A stretch of 64,000 bases of DNA, taken from Bugula neritina. Its lineage: Eukaryota > Bryozoa > Gymnolaemata > Cheilostomatida > Bugulidae. Position 1 is the first letter of the stretch; every line of letters starts with the position of its first letter. The notes under the pieces are model-generated. The model did no database searches. It saw only the letters and a program-made list of their open reading frames with translations, and was not told the DNA's origin. Of this stretch, positions 1-16,900 are shown piece by piece. Where the stretch lies: contig CAXIUT010000183.1 in NCBI GenBank assembly GCA_964035545.1, forward strand, positions 1,674,001 to 1,738,000. The letters run 5' to 3'. Both the position numbers and the translations under genes were made by a program.

Positions 1-1809
1 TACTGAAATATACTGCGACACCTAGCAATATACTGTAACATACTGAAATATGCTCTAGCATACTGAAATACAATGCAACATACTGAAATATACTGCAACA
101 TACTGAAATACACTGCAACATCCTACAACATGCTGAAATACACTGTAACATATTGAAATACACTGCAACACTTTGAAATATACTGCAACATACCGAAATA
201 TATGGTAAAATACTGCAACATACTACAACATATTGAAATACACTGCAACACATTGAAATATACTGCAACATACCTAAATGTACGGTAATATACTGAAATA
301 TACTGTAACACATTGAAAAATACTGTAACATACTGAAATACACTGTAACATACTGAAATATACTGCAACATACTGAAATACACTGCTACATACTGAAATA
401 TACTGCAACATACTGCAACATACTGAAATACACTGTAATATACTGAAATAAACTGCAACATAGTACAACATATTGAAATACACTGCAACACATTGAAATA
501 CACTGCAACTTACCGAATATATGGTAAACTACTGAAATATACTGTAACGCATTGAAAAATACTGCAACATACTGAAATATATTGCGACACATTGCAATAT
601 ACTGTAACATACTGAAAAATGCTGTAGCAAACTGAAATATACTGCAATTCACTGAAATATACTGCAACATACTGAAATACACCGCAACATCCTACAACAT
701 ACTGAAATACACTGTAACATATTGAAATACACTGCAACACATTGAAATATACTGCAACATAACGAAACATATGGTAAACTACTGAAATAAATTTTAACAC
801 ATTGAAAAATACTGCAACGTACTGAAATATATTTTAACCCATTGAAAAATACTGCAACATACTGAAATAAGTAACATACTGAAGTACACTGCAACATACT
901 ACCACATATTGAAATACACTGCAACACATTGAAATGTACTGCAACATACCGAAATATATGGTAAACTACTAAAATATACTGTAACACATTGAAAAATACT
1001 GCAACGTACTGAAATATACTGCGACACCTAGCAATATACTGTAACATACTGAAATATGCTCTAGCACACTGAAATACAATGCAACTTACTGATATATACT
1101 GCAACATACTGAAATACACTGCAACATCCTACAATATGCTAAAATACACTGTAACATATTGAAATACACTGCAACACTTTGAAATATACTGCAACATACC
1201 GAAATATATGGTAAACTACTGCAACATACTACAACATATTGAAATACACTGCAACACATTGAAATATACTGCAACATACCTAAATATACGGTAATATACT
1301 GAAATATACTGTAACACATTGAAAAATACTGCAACATACTGAAATATACTGTAACACACCGAAATATACAGCAACATACTGAAATACACTGTAACATACT
1401 GAAATATACTGCAACATACTGAAACACACTGCTACATACTGAAATATACTGCAACATACTGCAACATACTGCAACATACTGAAATACACTGTAACATACT
1501 GAAATAAACTGCAACATACTACAACATATTGAAATACACTGCAACACATTGAAATATACTGCAACATACCTAAATATACGGTAATATACTGAAATTCACT
1601 GTAACGCATTGCAAAATACTGCAACATACTGAAATTCACTGCGACACACTGAAATACGCTGCAAAATACTACAACATACTGAAATAAACTGTAACATATT
1701 GAAATACACTGCAACACATTGAAAAATACTGCAACATACTGAAATATACTGTAACACACTGAAATATACTGCAACATACTGAAATACACTGTAACATACT
1801 GAAATATAC

Positions 1810-4800
1810 TGCAACATACTGAAATACACTGCTACATACTGAAATATACTGCAACATACTGCAATACACTGTAACATACTGAAATATACTGCAACATACT
1901 GAAATACACTGCTACATACTGAAATATACTGCAACATACTGCAACATACTGCAACATACTGAAGTACGCTGTAACATACTGAAATACACTGTAACATACT
2001 ACAACATATTGAAATACACAGCAACACATTGAAATGTACTGCAACATACCGAAATATACGGTAATATACTGAAATATACAGTAACACATTGAAAAATACT
2101 GCAACATACTGAAATACACTGCAACACACTGAAACACACCGCAAAAAACTACAACATACTGAAATACACTGTAACATATTGAAGTACACTGCAACACATT
2201 TAAATATACTGCAACATACCAAAATATATGGTAAACAACTGAAATATACTTTAACACATTGAAAAATACTGCAACATACTGAAATATACTGCGACACATT
2301 GCAATATACTGTAACATAACGAAATATGCTCTAGCACACTGAAATACACTGCAACTCACTGAAATATACTGCAACATACTGAAATACACTGTGACATACT
2401 GAAATATACTGCAACATACTGAAATACACTGCTACATACCGAAATATACTGCAACATACTGCAACATACTGAAATACACTGCAGCATACTACAACATACT
2501 GGAATACACTGCAACACATTGAAATATACTGCAACATACCTAAATATACGGTAATATACCGAAATATACTGTAACGCATTGCAAAATACTGCAACAAACT
2601 GAAATACACTGCGACACACCGAAATACGCTGCAAAATACTACAACACACTGAAATAAACTGTAACATATTGAAATACACTGCAACACATTGAAAAATACT
2701 GCAACATACTGAAATATACTGTAACACACTGAAATATACTGCAACATACTGAAATACACTGTAACATACTGAAATATACTGCAACATACTGAAATACACT
2801 GCTACATACTGAAATATACTGCAACATACTGCAACATACTGCAATACACTGTAACATACTGAAATACACTGCAACATACTACAACATGTTGAAATACACT
2901 GCAAAACATTGAAATACACTGCAACTTACCGAATATATGGTAAACTACTGAAATATACTGTAACGCATTGAAAAGTACTGCAACATACTGAAATATATTG
3001 CGACACATTGCAATAAACTGTAACATACTGAAAAATGCTGTAGCACACTGAAATACACTGCCATTCACTGAAATATACTGCAACATACTGAAATACACCG
3101 CAACATCCTACAACATACTGAAATACACTGTAACATATTGAAATACACTGCAACACATTGAAATATACTGCAACATAACGAAATATATGGTAAACTACTG
3201 AAATATATTTTAACACATTGAAAAATACTGCAACATACTGAAATATATTTCAACACATTGAAAAATACTGCAACATACTGAAATATACCGTAACACACTG
3301 AAGTACACTGCAACTCACTGAAATATACTGCAATATACTGAAATACACTGCAACATCCTACAAAATGCTGAAATACACTGTAACATATTGAAATACACTG
3401 CAACACATTGAAATATACTGCAACATACCGAAATATATGGTAAACTACTGAAATATACTGTGACACATTGAAAAAAACTGCAACATACTGAAATATACTG
3501 CGACACCTAGCAATATACTGTAACATACTGAAATATGCTCTAGCACACTGAAATACAATGCAACTCACTGAAATATACTGCAACATACTGAAATACACAG
3601 CAACATCCTACAACATGCTGAAATACACTGTAACATATTGAAATACACTGCAAAATACTACAACATACTGAAATATACTGCAACATACTGAAATACACTG
3701 CTACATACTGAAATATACTGCAACATACTGCAACATACTGCAATACACTGTAACATACTGAAATACACTGCAACATACTACAACATATTGAACTACACTG
3801 CAACACATTGAAACACACTGCAACTTACCGAATTTATGGTAAACTACTGAAATATACTGTAACGCATTGAAAAGTACTGCAACATACTGAAATATATTGC
3901 GACACATTGCAATAAACTGTAACATACTGAAAAATGCTGTAGCACACTGAAATACACTGCCATTCACTGAAATATACTGCAACATACTGAAATACACCGC
4001 AACATCCTACAACATACTGAAATACACTGTAACATAACGAAACATCCGGTAAACTACTGAAATATATTTTAACACATTGAAAAATACTGCAACATACTGA
4101 AATATATTTTAACACATTGAAAAATACTGCAACATACTGAAATATACTGTAACACACTGAAGTACACTGCAACTCACTGAAATATACTGCAATATACTGA
4201 AATACACTGCAACATCCTACAAAATGCTGAAATACACTGTAACATATTGAAATACACTGCAACACATTGAAATATACTGCAACATACCGAAATATATGGT
4301 AAACTACTGAAATATACTGTAACACATTGAAAAAAACTGCAACATACTGAAATATACTGTAACACACTGAAGTATACTGCAACATACTGAAATACACTGT
4401 AACATACTGAAATACTCTGCAACATACTACCACATATTGAAATACACTGCAACACATTGAAATGTACTGCAACATACCGAAATATATGGTAAACTACTAA
4501 AATATACTGTAACACATTGAAAAATACTGCAACATACTGAAATATACTGCGACACCTAGCAATATACTGTAACATACTGAAATATGCTCTAGCACACTGA
4601 AATACAATGCAACTTACTGAAATATACTGCAACATACTGAAATACACTGCAACATCCTACAATATGCTGAAATACACTGTAACATATTGAAATACACTGC
4701 AACACTTTGAAATATACTGCAACATACCGAAATATATCGTAAACTACTGCAACATACTACAACATATTGAAATACACTGCAACACATTGAAATATACTGC

Positions 4801-5327
4801 AACATACCTAAATATACGGTAATATACTGAAATATACTGTAACACATTGAAAAATACTGCAACATACTGAAATATACTGTAACACACCGAAATATACAGC
4901 AACATACTGAAATACACTGTAACATACTGAAATATACTGCAACATACTGAAACACACTGCTACATACTGAAATATACTGCAACATACTGCAACATACTGA
5001 AAGACACTGTAACATACTGAAATAAACTGCAACATACTACAACATATTGAAATACACTGCAACACATTGAAATATACTGCAACATACCTAAATATACGGT
5101 AATATACTGAATTTCACTGTAACGCATTGCAAAATACTGCAACATACTGAAATTCACTGCGACACACTGAAATACGCTGCAAAATACTACAACATACTGA
5201 AATAAACTGTAACATATTGAAATACACTGCAACACATTGAAAAATACTGCAACATACTGAAATATACTGTAACACACTGAAATATACTGCAACATACTGA
5301 AATACACTGTAACATACTGAAATATAC
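1810..5327. repeat. 3,518-bp higher-order repeat, copy 1
   Basis: Every marker decamer I followed recurs 3,518 bp downstream with no net length change. Examples are the GCTCTAGCA markers, the CGGTAATA markers and the 9-bp slip monomers at about 2934 and 3833, which reappear at about 6447 and 7346. Substitutions are few; for example ACATCCGG near 4044 reads ACATATGG in copy 2. The same offset also applies upstream to about 1470, where one extra TACTGCAACA in this copy changes the offset to 3,528. Confidence 0.88.
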
Positions 5328-8300
5328 TGCAACATACTGAAATACACTGCTACATACTGAAATATACTGCAACATACTGCAATACACTGTAACATACTGA
5401 AATATACTGCAACATACTGAAATACACTGCTACATACTGAAATATACTGCAACATACTGCAACATACTGCAACATACTGAAATACGCTGTAACATACTGA
5501 AATACACTGTAACATACTACAACATATTGAAATACACAGCAACACATTGAAATGTACTGCAACATACCGAAATATACGGTAATATACTGAAATATACAGT
5601 AACACATTGAAAAATACTGCAACATACTGAAATACACTGCAACACACTGAAACACACCGCAAAAAACTACAACATACTGAAATACACTGTAACATATTGA
5701 AGTACACTGCAACACATTTAAATATACTGCAACATACCAAAATATATGGTAAACAACTGAAATATACTTTAACACATTGAAAAATACTGCAACATACTGA
5801 AATATACTGCGACACATTGCAATATACCGTAACATAACGAAATATGCTCTAGCACACTGAAATACACTGCAACTCACTGAAATATACTGCAACATACTGA
5901 AATACACTGTGACATACTGAAATATACTGCAACATACTGAAATACACTGCTACATACCGAAATATACTGCAACATACTGCAACATACTGAAATACACTGC
6001 AGCATACTACAACATACTGGAATACACTGCAACACATTGAAATATACTGCAACATACCTAAATATACGGTAATATACCGAAATATACTGTAACGCATTGC
6101 AAAATACTGCAACAAACTGAAATACACTGCGACACACTGAAATACGCTGCAAAATACTACAACACACTGAAATAAACTGTAACATATTGAAATACACTGC
6201 AACACATTGAAAAATACTGCAACATACTGAAATATACTGTAACACACTGAAATATACTGCAACATACTGAAATACACTGTAACATACTGAAATATACTGC
6301 AACATACTGAAATACACTGCTACATACTGAAATATACTGCAACATACTGCAACATACTGCAATACACTGTAACATACTGAAATACACTGCAACATACTAC
6401 AACATGTTGAAATACACTGCAAAACATTGAAATACACTGCAACTTACCGAATATATGGTAAACTACTGAAATATACTGTAACGCATTGAAAAGTACTGCA
6501 ACATACTGAAATATATTGCGACACATTGCAATAAACTGTAACATACTGAAAAATGCTGTAGCACACTGAAATACACTGCCATTCACTGAAATATACTGCA
6601 ACATACTGAAATACACCGCAACATCCTACAACATACTGAAATACACTGTAACATATTGAAATACACTGCAACACATTGAAATATACTGCAACATAACGAA
6701 ATATATGGTAAACTACTGAAATATATTTTAACACATTGAAAAATACTGCAACATACTGAAATATATTTCAACACATTGAAAAATACTGCAACATACTGAA
6801 ATATACCGTAACACACTGAAGTACACTGCAACTCACTGAAATATACTGCAATATACTGAAATACACTGCAACATCCTACAAAATGCTGAAATACACTGTA
6901 ACATATTGAAATACACTGCAACACATTGAAATATACTGCAACATACCGAAATATATGGTAAACTACTGAAATATACTGTGACACATTGAAAAAAACTGCA
7001 ACATACTGAAATATACTGCGACACCTAGCAATATACTGTAACATACTGAAATATGCTCTAGCACACTGAAATACAATGCAACTCACTGAAATATACTGCA
7101 ACATACTGAAATACACAGCAACATCCTACAACATGCTGAAATACACTGTAACATATTGAAATACACTGCAAAATACTACAACATACTGAAATATACTGCA
7201 ACATACTGAAATACACTGCTACATACTGAAATATACTGCAACATACTGCAACATACTGCAATACACTGTAACATACTGAAATACACTGCAACATACTACA
7301 ACATATTGAACTACACTGCAACACATTGAAACACACTGCAACTTACCGAATTTATGGTAAACTACTGAAATATACTGTAACGCATTGAAAAGTACTGCAA
7401 CATACTGAAATATATTGCGACACATTGCAATAAACTGTAACATACTGAAAAATGCTGTAGCACACTGAAATACACTGCCATTCACTGAAATATACTGCAA
7501 CATACTGAAATACACCGCAACATCCTACAACATACTGAAATACACTGTAACATAACGAAACATATGGTAAACTACTGAAATATATTTTAACACATTGAAA
7601 AATACTGCAACATACTGAAATATATTTTAACACATTGAAAAATACTGCAACATACTGAAATATACTGTAACACACTGAAGTACACTGCAACTCACTGAAA
7701 TATACTGCAATATACTGAAATACACTGCAACATCCTACAAAATGCTGGAATACACTGTAACATATTGAAATACACTGCAACACATTGAAATATACTGCAA
7801 CATACCGAAATATATGGTAAACTACTGAAATATACTGTAACACATTGAAAAAAACTGCAACATACTGAAATATACTGTAACACACTGAAGTATACTGCAA
7901 CATACTGAAATACACTGTAACATACTGAAATACTCTGCAACATACTACCACATATTGAAATACACTGCAACACATTGAAATGTACTGCAACATACCGAAA
8001 TATATGGTAAACTACTAAAATATACTGTAACACATTGAAAAATACTGCAACATACTGAAATATACTGCGACACCTAGCAATATACTGTAACATACTGAAA
8101 TATGCTCTAGCACACTGAAATACAATGCAACTTACTGAAATATACTGCAACATACTGAAATACACTGCAACATCCTACAATATGCTGAAATACACTGTAA
8201 CATATTGAAATACACTGCAACACTTTGAAATATACTTCAACATACCGAAATATATCGTAAACTACTGCAACATACTACAACATATTGAAATACACTGCAA

Positions 8301-8845
8301 CACATTGAAATATACTGCAACATACCTAAATATACGGTAATATACTGAAATATACTGTAACACATTGAAAAATACTGCAACATACTGAAATATACTGTAA
8401 CACACCGAAATATACAGCAACATACTGAAATACACTGTAACATACTGAAGTATACTGCAACATACTGAAACACACTGCTACATACTGAAATATACTGCAA
8501 CATACTGCAACATACTGAAATACACTGTAACATACTGAAATAAACTGCAACATACTACAACATATTGAAATACACTGCAACACATTGAAATATACTGCAA
8601 CATACCTAAATATACGGTAATATACTGAAATTCACTGTAACGCATTGCAAAATACTGCAACATACTGAAATTCACTGCGACACACTGAAATACGCTGCAA
8701 AATACTACAACATACTGAAATAAACTGTAACATATTGAAATACACTGCAACACATTGAAAAATACTGCAACATACTGAAATATACTGTAACACACTGAAA
8801 TATACTGCAACATACTGAAATACACTGTAACATACTGAAATATAC
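5328..8845. repeat. 3,518-bp higher-order repeat, copy 2
   Basis: Aligns base for base with 1810-5327. The correspondence stops near 8846, where this copy continues into the ACACCTAGCAA marker while copy 1 continues with plain dimers. That makes 8845/8846 a junction between repeat families. Confidence 0.88.
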
Positions 8846-10760
8846 TGCGACACCTAGCAATATACTGTAACATACTGAAATATGCTCTAGCACACTGAAA
8901 TACAATGCAACTCACTGAAATATACTGCAACATACTGAAATACACTGCAACATCCTACAACATGCTGAAATACACTGTAACATATTGAAATACACTGCAA
9001 CACTTTGAAATATACTGCAACATACCGAAATATATGGTAAACTACTGCAACACACTACAACATATTGAAATACACTGCAACACATTGAAATATACTGCAA
9101 CATACCTAAATATACGGTAATATACTGAAATATACTGTAACACATCGAAATATACTGCAACATACTGAAATACACTGTAACATACTGAAATATACTGCAA
9201 CATACTGAAATACACTGCTACATACTGAAATATACTGCAACATACTGCAACATACTGAAATACACTGTAACATACTGAAATAAACTGCAACATACTACAA
9301 CATATTGAAATACACTGCAACACATTGAAATATACTGCAACATACCTAAATATACGGTAATATACTGAAATATACTGTATCACATTGAAAAAACTGCAAC
9401 ATACTGAAATACACTGCAACACACTGAAATACATCGCAAAATACTACAACATACTGAAATACACTGTAACATATTGAAATCCAGTGCAACACATTTAAAT
9501 ATACTGCAACATACCGAAATATATGGTAAACTAATGAAATATACTGTAACACAATGAAAAATACCGCAACATACTGAAATATACTGCGACACATTGCAAT
9601 ATACTGTAACATACTGAAATATGCTGTAGCACACTGAAATACACTGCAACACCCTACAACATACTGAAATACACTGTAACATATTGAAATACACCGCAAG
9701 AAATTGAAATAGACTGCAACACAACAAAATATATGGTAAACTACTGAAATAGACTTTAACACTTTGAAAAATACTGCAACATACAGAATTATACTGTAAC
9801 ACACTGAAATATACTGCAACATACTGAAATACACTGTAACATACTGAAATATACTGCAACATACTGAAATATACTGCAACATACTGCAACATACTGCAAC
9901 ATACTGAAATACGCTGTAACATACTGAAATACACTGCAACATACTACAACATATTGAAATACACTGCAACACATTGAAATGTACTGCAACATACCGAAAT
10001 ATACGGTAATATACTGAAATATACAGTAACACATTGAAAAATACTGCAACATACTGAAATACACTGTAACATTTTGAAGTACACTGCAACACATTTAAAT
10101 ATACTGCAACATACCAAAATATATGGTAAACAACTGAAATATACTTTAACACATTGAAAAATACTGCAACATACTGAAATATATTGCGACACATTGCAAT
10201 ATACTGTAACATAACGAAATATGCTCTAGCACACTGAAATACACTGCAACTCACTGAAATATACTGCAACATACTGAAATACACTGTGACATACTGAAAT
10301 ATACTGCAACATATTGAAATACACTGCTACATACCGAAATATACTGCAACATACTGCAAAATACTGAAATACACTGCAGCATACTACAACATACTGAAAT
10401 ACACTGCAACACATTGAAATATACTGCAACATACCTAAATATACGGTAATATACCGAAATATACTGTAACGCATTGCAAAATACTGCAACAAACTGAAAT
10501 ACACTGCGACACACTGAAATACGCTGCAAAATACTACAACACACTGAAATAAACTGTAACATATTGAAATACACTGCAACACATTGAAAAATACTGCAAC
10601 ATACTGAAATATACTGTAACACACTGAAATATACTGCAACATACTGAAATACACTGTAACATACTGAAATATACTGCAACATACTGAAATACACTGCTAC
10701 ATACTGAAATATACTGCAACATACTGCAACATACTGCAATACACTGTAACATACTGAAAT
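8326..10760. repeat. Partial relative of the first part of the 7.69-kb HOR
   Basis: Aligns with about 12903-15320 at an offset of 4,577 bp. The offset becomes 4,557 after a 20-bp (one dimer) difference near 9080/13650. It shares rare variants with the later copies, such as GAAATCCAGTGCAAC near 9476/14035 and CAAGAAATTGAAATAGACTG near 9698/14255. This shows that the 7.69-kb family already exists upstream of its three full copies. Confidence 0.8.
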
Positions 10761-10800
10761 ACACTGCAACATCCTACAAAATGCTGAAATACACTGTAAC

Positions 10801-10960
10801 ATATTGAAATACACTGCAACACTTTGAAATATACTGCAACATACCGAAATATATGGTAAAATACTGCAACATACTACAACATATTGAAATACACTGCAAC
10901 ACTTTGAAATATACTGCAACATACCGAAATATATGGTAAAATACTGCAACATACTACAAC
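10801..10960. repeat. Exact 80-bp tandem duplication (8 decamers)
   Basis: Positions 10801-10880 and 10881-10960 are identical over 80 bp and include the marker ATATGGTAAAATACTG twice. The homologous stretch near 15800-15890 has this segment only once. The event looks like a recent local duplication by slippage or unequal exchange of eight decamers. Confidence 0.9.
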
Positions 10961-13900
10961 ATATTGAAATACACTGCAACACATTGAAATATACTGCAAC
11001 ATACCTAAATGTACGGTAATATACTGAAATATACTGTAACACATTGAAAAATACTGCAACATACTGAAATACACTGTAACATACTGAAATATACTGCAAC
11101 ATACTGAAATACACTGCTACATACTGAAATATACTGCAACATACTGCAACATACTGAAATACACTGTAATATACTGAAATAAACTGCAACATAGTACAAC
11201 ATATTGAAATACATTGCAACACATTGAAATATACTGCAACATACCTAAATATACGGTAATATACTGAAATAAACTGTAACACGTGGAAAAAACTGCAACA
11301 TACTGAAATACACTGCAACACACTGAAATACACCGCAAAATACTACAACATACTGAAATACACTGTAACATATTGAAATACACTGCAACACATTGAAATA
11401 TACTGCAGCATACCGAAATATATGGTAAACTAATGAAATATACTGTAACACATTGAAAAATACCGCAACATACTGAAATATACTGCGACACATTGCAATA
11501 TACTGTAACATACTGAAATATGCTGTAGCACACTGAAATACACTGCAACATCCTACAACATACTGAAATACATTGTAACATATTGAAATACACTGCAACA
11601 CATTGAAATATACTGCAACATACCGAAATATATGGTAAACTACTGAAATATACTGTAACACATTGAAAAATACTGCAACATACTGAAATATACTGCGACA
11701 CCTAGCAAGATACTGTAACATACTGAAATATGCTCTAGCATACTGAAATACAATGCAACATACTGAAATATACCGCAACATACTGAAATACACTGCAACA
11801 TCCTACAACATGCTGAAATACACTGTAACATATTGAAATACACTGCAACACTTTGAAATATACTGCAACATACCGAAATATATGGTAAAATACTGCAACA
11901 TACTACAACATATTGAAATACACTGCAACACATTGAAATATACTGTAACATACTGAAATACACTGTAACATACTGAAATATACTGCAACATACTGAAATA
12001 CACTGCTACATACTGAAATATACTACAACATACTGCAACATACTGAAATACACTGTAATATACTGAAATAAACTGCAACATAGTACAACATATTGAAATA
12101 CACTGCAACACATTGAAATACACTGCAACTTACCGAATATATGGTAAACTACTGAAATATACTGTAACGCATTGAAAAATACTGCAACACACTGAAATAT
12201 ATTGCGACACATTGCAATATACTGTAACATACTGAAAAATGCTGTAGCAAACTGAAATATACTGCAATTCACTGAAATATACTGCAACATACTGAAATAC
12301 ACCGCAACATCCTACAACATACTGAAATACACTGTAACATATTGAAATACACTGCAACACATTGAAATATACTGCAACATAACGAAACATATGGTAAACT
12401 ACTGAAATAAATTTTAACACATTGAAAAATACTGCAACATACTGAAATATATTTTAACACATTGAAAAATACTGCAACATACTGAAGTATACTGTAACAT
12501 ACTGAAGTACACTGCAACATACTACCACATATTGAAATACACTGCAACACATTGAAATGTACTGCAACATACCGAAATATATGGTAAACTACTAAAATAT
12601 ACTGTAACACATTGAAAAATACTGCAACATACTGAAATATACTGCGACACCTAGCAATATACTGTAACATACTGAAATATGCTCTAGCACACTGAAATAC
12701 AATGCAACTTACTGAAATATACTGCAACATACTGAAATACACTGCAACATCCTACAATATGCTGAAATACACTGTAACATATTGAAATACACTGCAACAC
12801 TTTGAAATGTACTGCAACATACCGAAATATATCGTAAACTACTGCAACATACTACAACATATTGAAATACACTGCAACACATTGAAATATACTGCAACAT
12901 ACCTAAATATACGGTAATATACTGAAATATACTGTAACACATTGAAAAATACTGCAACATACTGAAATATACTGTAACACACCGAAATATACAGCAACAT
13001 ACTGAAATACACTGTAACATACTGAAATATACTGCAACATACTGAAACACACTGCTACATACTGAAATATACTGCAACATACTGCAACATACTGAAATAC
13101 ACTGTAACATACTGAAATAAACTGCAACATACTACAACATATTGAAATACACTGCAACACATTGAAATATACTGCAACATACCTAAATATACAGTAATAT
13201 ACTGAAATTCACTGTAACGCATTGCAAAATACTGCAACATACTGAAATTCACTGCGACACACTGAAATACGCTGCAAAATACTACAACATACTGAAATAA
13301 ACTGTAACATATTGAAATACACTGCAACACATTGAAAAATACTGCAACATACTGAAATATACTGTAACACACTGAAATATACTGCAACATACTGAAATAC
13401 ACTGTAACATACTGAAATATACTGCGACACCTAGCAATATACTGTAACATACTGAAATATGCTCTAGCACACTGAAATACAATGCAACTCACTGAAATAT
13501 ACTGAAACATACTGAAATACACTGCAACATCCTACAACATGCTGAAATACACTGTAACATATTGAAATACACTGCAACACTTTGAAATATACTGCAACAT
13601 ACCGAAATATATGGTAAACTACTGCAACACACTACAACATATTGAAATACACTGCAACATACCTAAATATACGGTAATATACTGAAATATACTGTAACAC
13701 ATCGAAATATACTGCAACATACTGAAATACACTGTAACATACTGAAATATACTGCAACATACTGAAATACACTGCTACATACTGAAATATACTGCAACAT
13801 ACTGCAACATACTGAAATACACTGTAACATACTGAAATAAACTGCAACATACTACAACATATTGAAATACACTGCAACACATTGAAATATACTGCAACAT

Positions 13901-16900
13901 ACCTAAATATACGGTAATATACTGAAATATACTGTATCACATTGAAAAAACTGCAACATACTGAAATACACTGCAACACACTGAAATACATCGCAAAATA
14001 CTACAACATACTGAAATACACTGTAACATATTGAAATCCAGTGCAACACATTTAAATATACTGCAACATACCGAAATATATGGTAAACTAATGAAATATA
14101 CTGTAACACAATGAAAAATACCGCAACATACTGAAATATACTGCGACACATTGCAATATACTGTAACATACTGAAATATGCTGTAGCACACTGAAATACA
14201 CTGCAACACCCTACAACATACTGAAATACACTGTAACATATTGAAATACACCGCAAGAAATTGAAATAGACTGCAACACAACAAAATATATGGTAAACTA
14301 CTGAAATAGACTTTAACACTTTGAAAAATACTGCAACATACAGAAATATACTGTAACACACTGAAATATACTGCAACATACTGAAATACACTGTAACATA
14401 CTGAAATATACTGCAACATACTGAAATATACTGCAACATACTGCAACATACTGCAACATACTGAAATACGCTGTAACATACTGAAATACACTGCAACATA
14501 CTACAACATATTGAAATACACTGCAACACATTGAAATGTACTGCAACATACCGAAATATACGGTAATATACTGAAATATACAGTAACACATTGAAAAATA
14601 CTGCAACATACTGAAATACACTGTAACATATTGAAGTACACTGCAACACATTTAAATATACTGCAACATACCAAAATATATGGTAAACAACTGAAATATA
14701 CTTTAACACATTGAAAAATACTGCAACATGCTGAAATATATTGCGACACATTGCAATATACTGTAACATAACGAAATATGCTCTAGCACACTGAAATACA
14801 CTGCAACTCACTGAAATATACTGCAACATACTGAAATACACTGTGACATACTGAAATATACTGCAACATATTGAAATACACTGCTACATACCGAAATATA
14901 CTGCAACATACTGCAAAATACTGAAATACACTGCAGCATACTACAACATACTGAAATACACTGACAACATTGAAATATACTGCAACATACCTAAATATAC
15001 GGTAATATACCGAAATATACTGTAACGCATTGCAAAATACTGCAACAAACTGAAATACACTGCGACACACTGAAATACGCTGCAAAATACTACAACACAC
15101 TGAAATAAACTGTAACATATTGAAATACACTGCAACACATTGAAAAATACTGCAACATACTGAAATATACTGTAACACACTGAAATATACTGCAACATAC
15201 TGAAATACACTGTAACATACTGAAATATACTGCAACATACTGAAATACACTGCTACATACTGAAATATACTGCAACATACTGCAACATACTGCAATACAC
15301 TGTAACATACTGAAATACACTGCAACATACTACAACATACTGAAATACACTGCAACACATTGAAATATACTGCAACATACCTAAATATACGGTAATATAC
15401 AGAAATGTACTGTAACATACTGGAACATACTGTAACACACGGAAATATACTACAAAACACTGAAATACACTGCAACATACTGAAATACGCTGTAACATAC
15501 TGAAATACACTGCAACATCCTACAAAATGCTGAAATACACTGTAACATATTGAAATACACTGCAACACATTGAAATATACTGCAACATACCGAAATATAT
15601 GGTAAACTACTGAAATATACTGTAACACATTGAAAAATACTGCAACATACTGAAATATACTGCGACACCTAGCAATATACTGTAACATACTGAAATATGC
15701 TCTAGCATACTGAAATACAATGCAACATACTGAAATATACTGCAACATACTGAAATACACTGCAACATCCTACAACATGCTGAAATACACTGTAACATAT
15801 TGAAATACACTGCAACACTTTGAAATATACTGCAACATACCGAAATATATGGTAAAATACTGCAACATACTACAGCATATTGAAATACACTGCAACACAT
15901 TGAAATATACTGCAACATACCTAAATGTACGGTAATATACTGAAATATACTGTAACACATTGAAAAATACTGCAACATACTGAAATACACTGTAACATAC
16001 TGAAATATACTGCAACATACTGAAATACACTGCTACATACTGAAATATACTGCAACATACTGCAACATACTGAAATACACTGTAATATACTGAAATAAAC
16101 TGCAACATAGTACAACCTATTGAAATACATTGCAACACATTGAAATATACTGCAACATACCTAAATATACGGTAATATACTGAAATATACTGTAACACGT
16201 GGAAAAAACTGCAACATACTGAAATACACTGCAACACACTGAAATACACCGCAAAATACTACAACATACTGAAATACACTGTAACATATTGAGATACACT
16301 GCAACACATTGAAATATACTGCAGCATACCGAAATATATGGTAAACTAATGAAATATACTGTAACACATTGAAAAATACCGCAACATACTGAAATATACT
16401 GCGACACATTGCAATATACTGTAACATACTGAAATATGCTGTAGCACACTGAAATACACTGCAACATCCTACAACATACTGAAATACATTGTAACATATT
16501 GAAATACACTGCAACACATTGAAATATACTGCAACATAACAAAATATATGGTAAACTACTGAAATAGACTTTAACACATTGAAAAATACTGCAACATACT
16601 GAAATATACTGTAACACACTGAAGTATACTGCAACATACTGAAATACACTGTAACATACTGAAATACACTGCAACATACTACCACATATTGAAACACACT
16701 GCAACACATAGAAATGTACTGCAACATACCGAAATATATGGTAAACTACTAAAATATACTGAAACACATTGAAAAATACTGCAACGTACTGAAATATACT
16801 GCGACACCTAGCAATATACTGTAACATACTGAAATATGCTCTAGCACACTGAAATACAATGCAACTTACTGAAATATACTGCAACATACTGAAATACACT

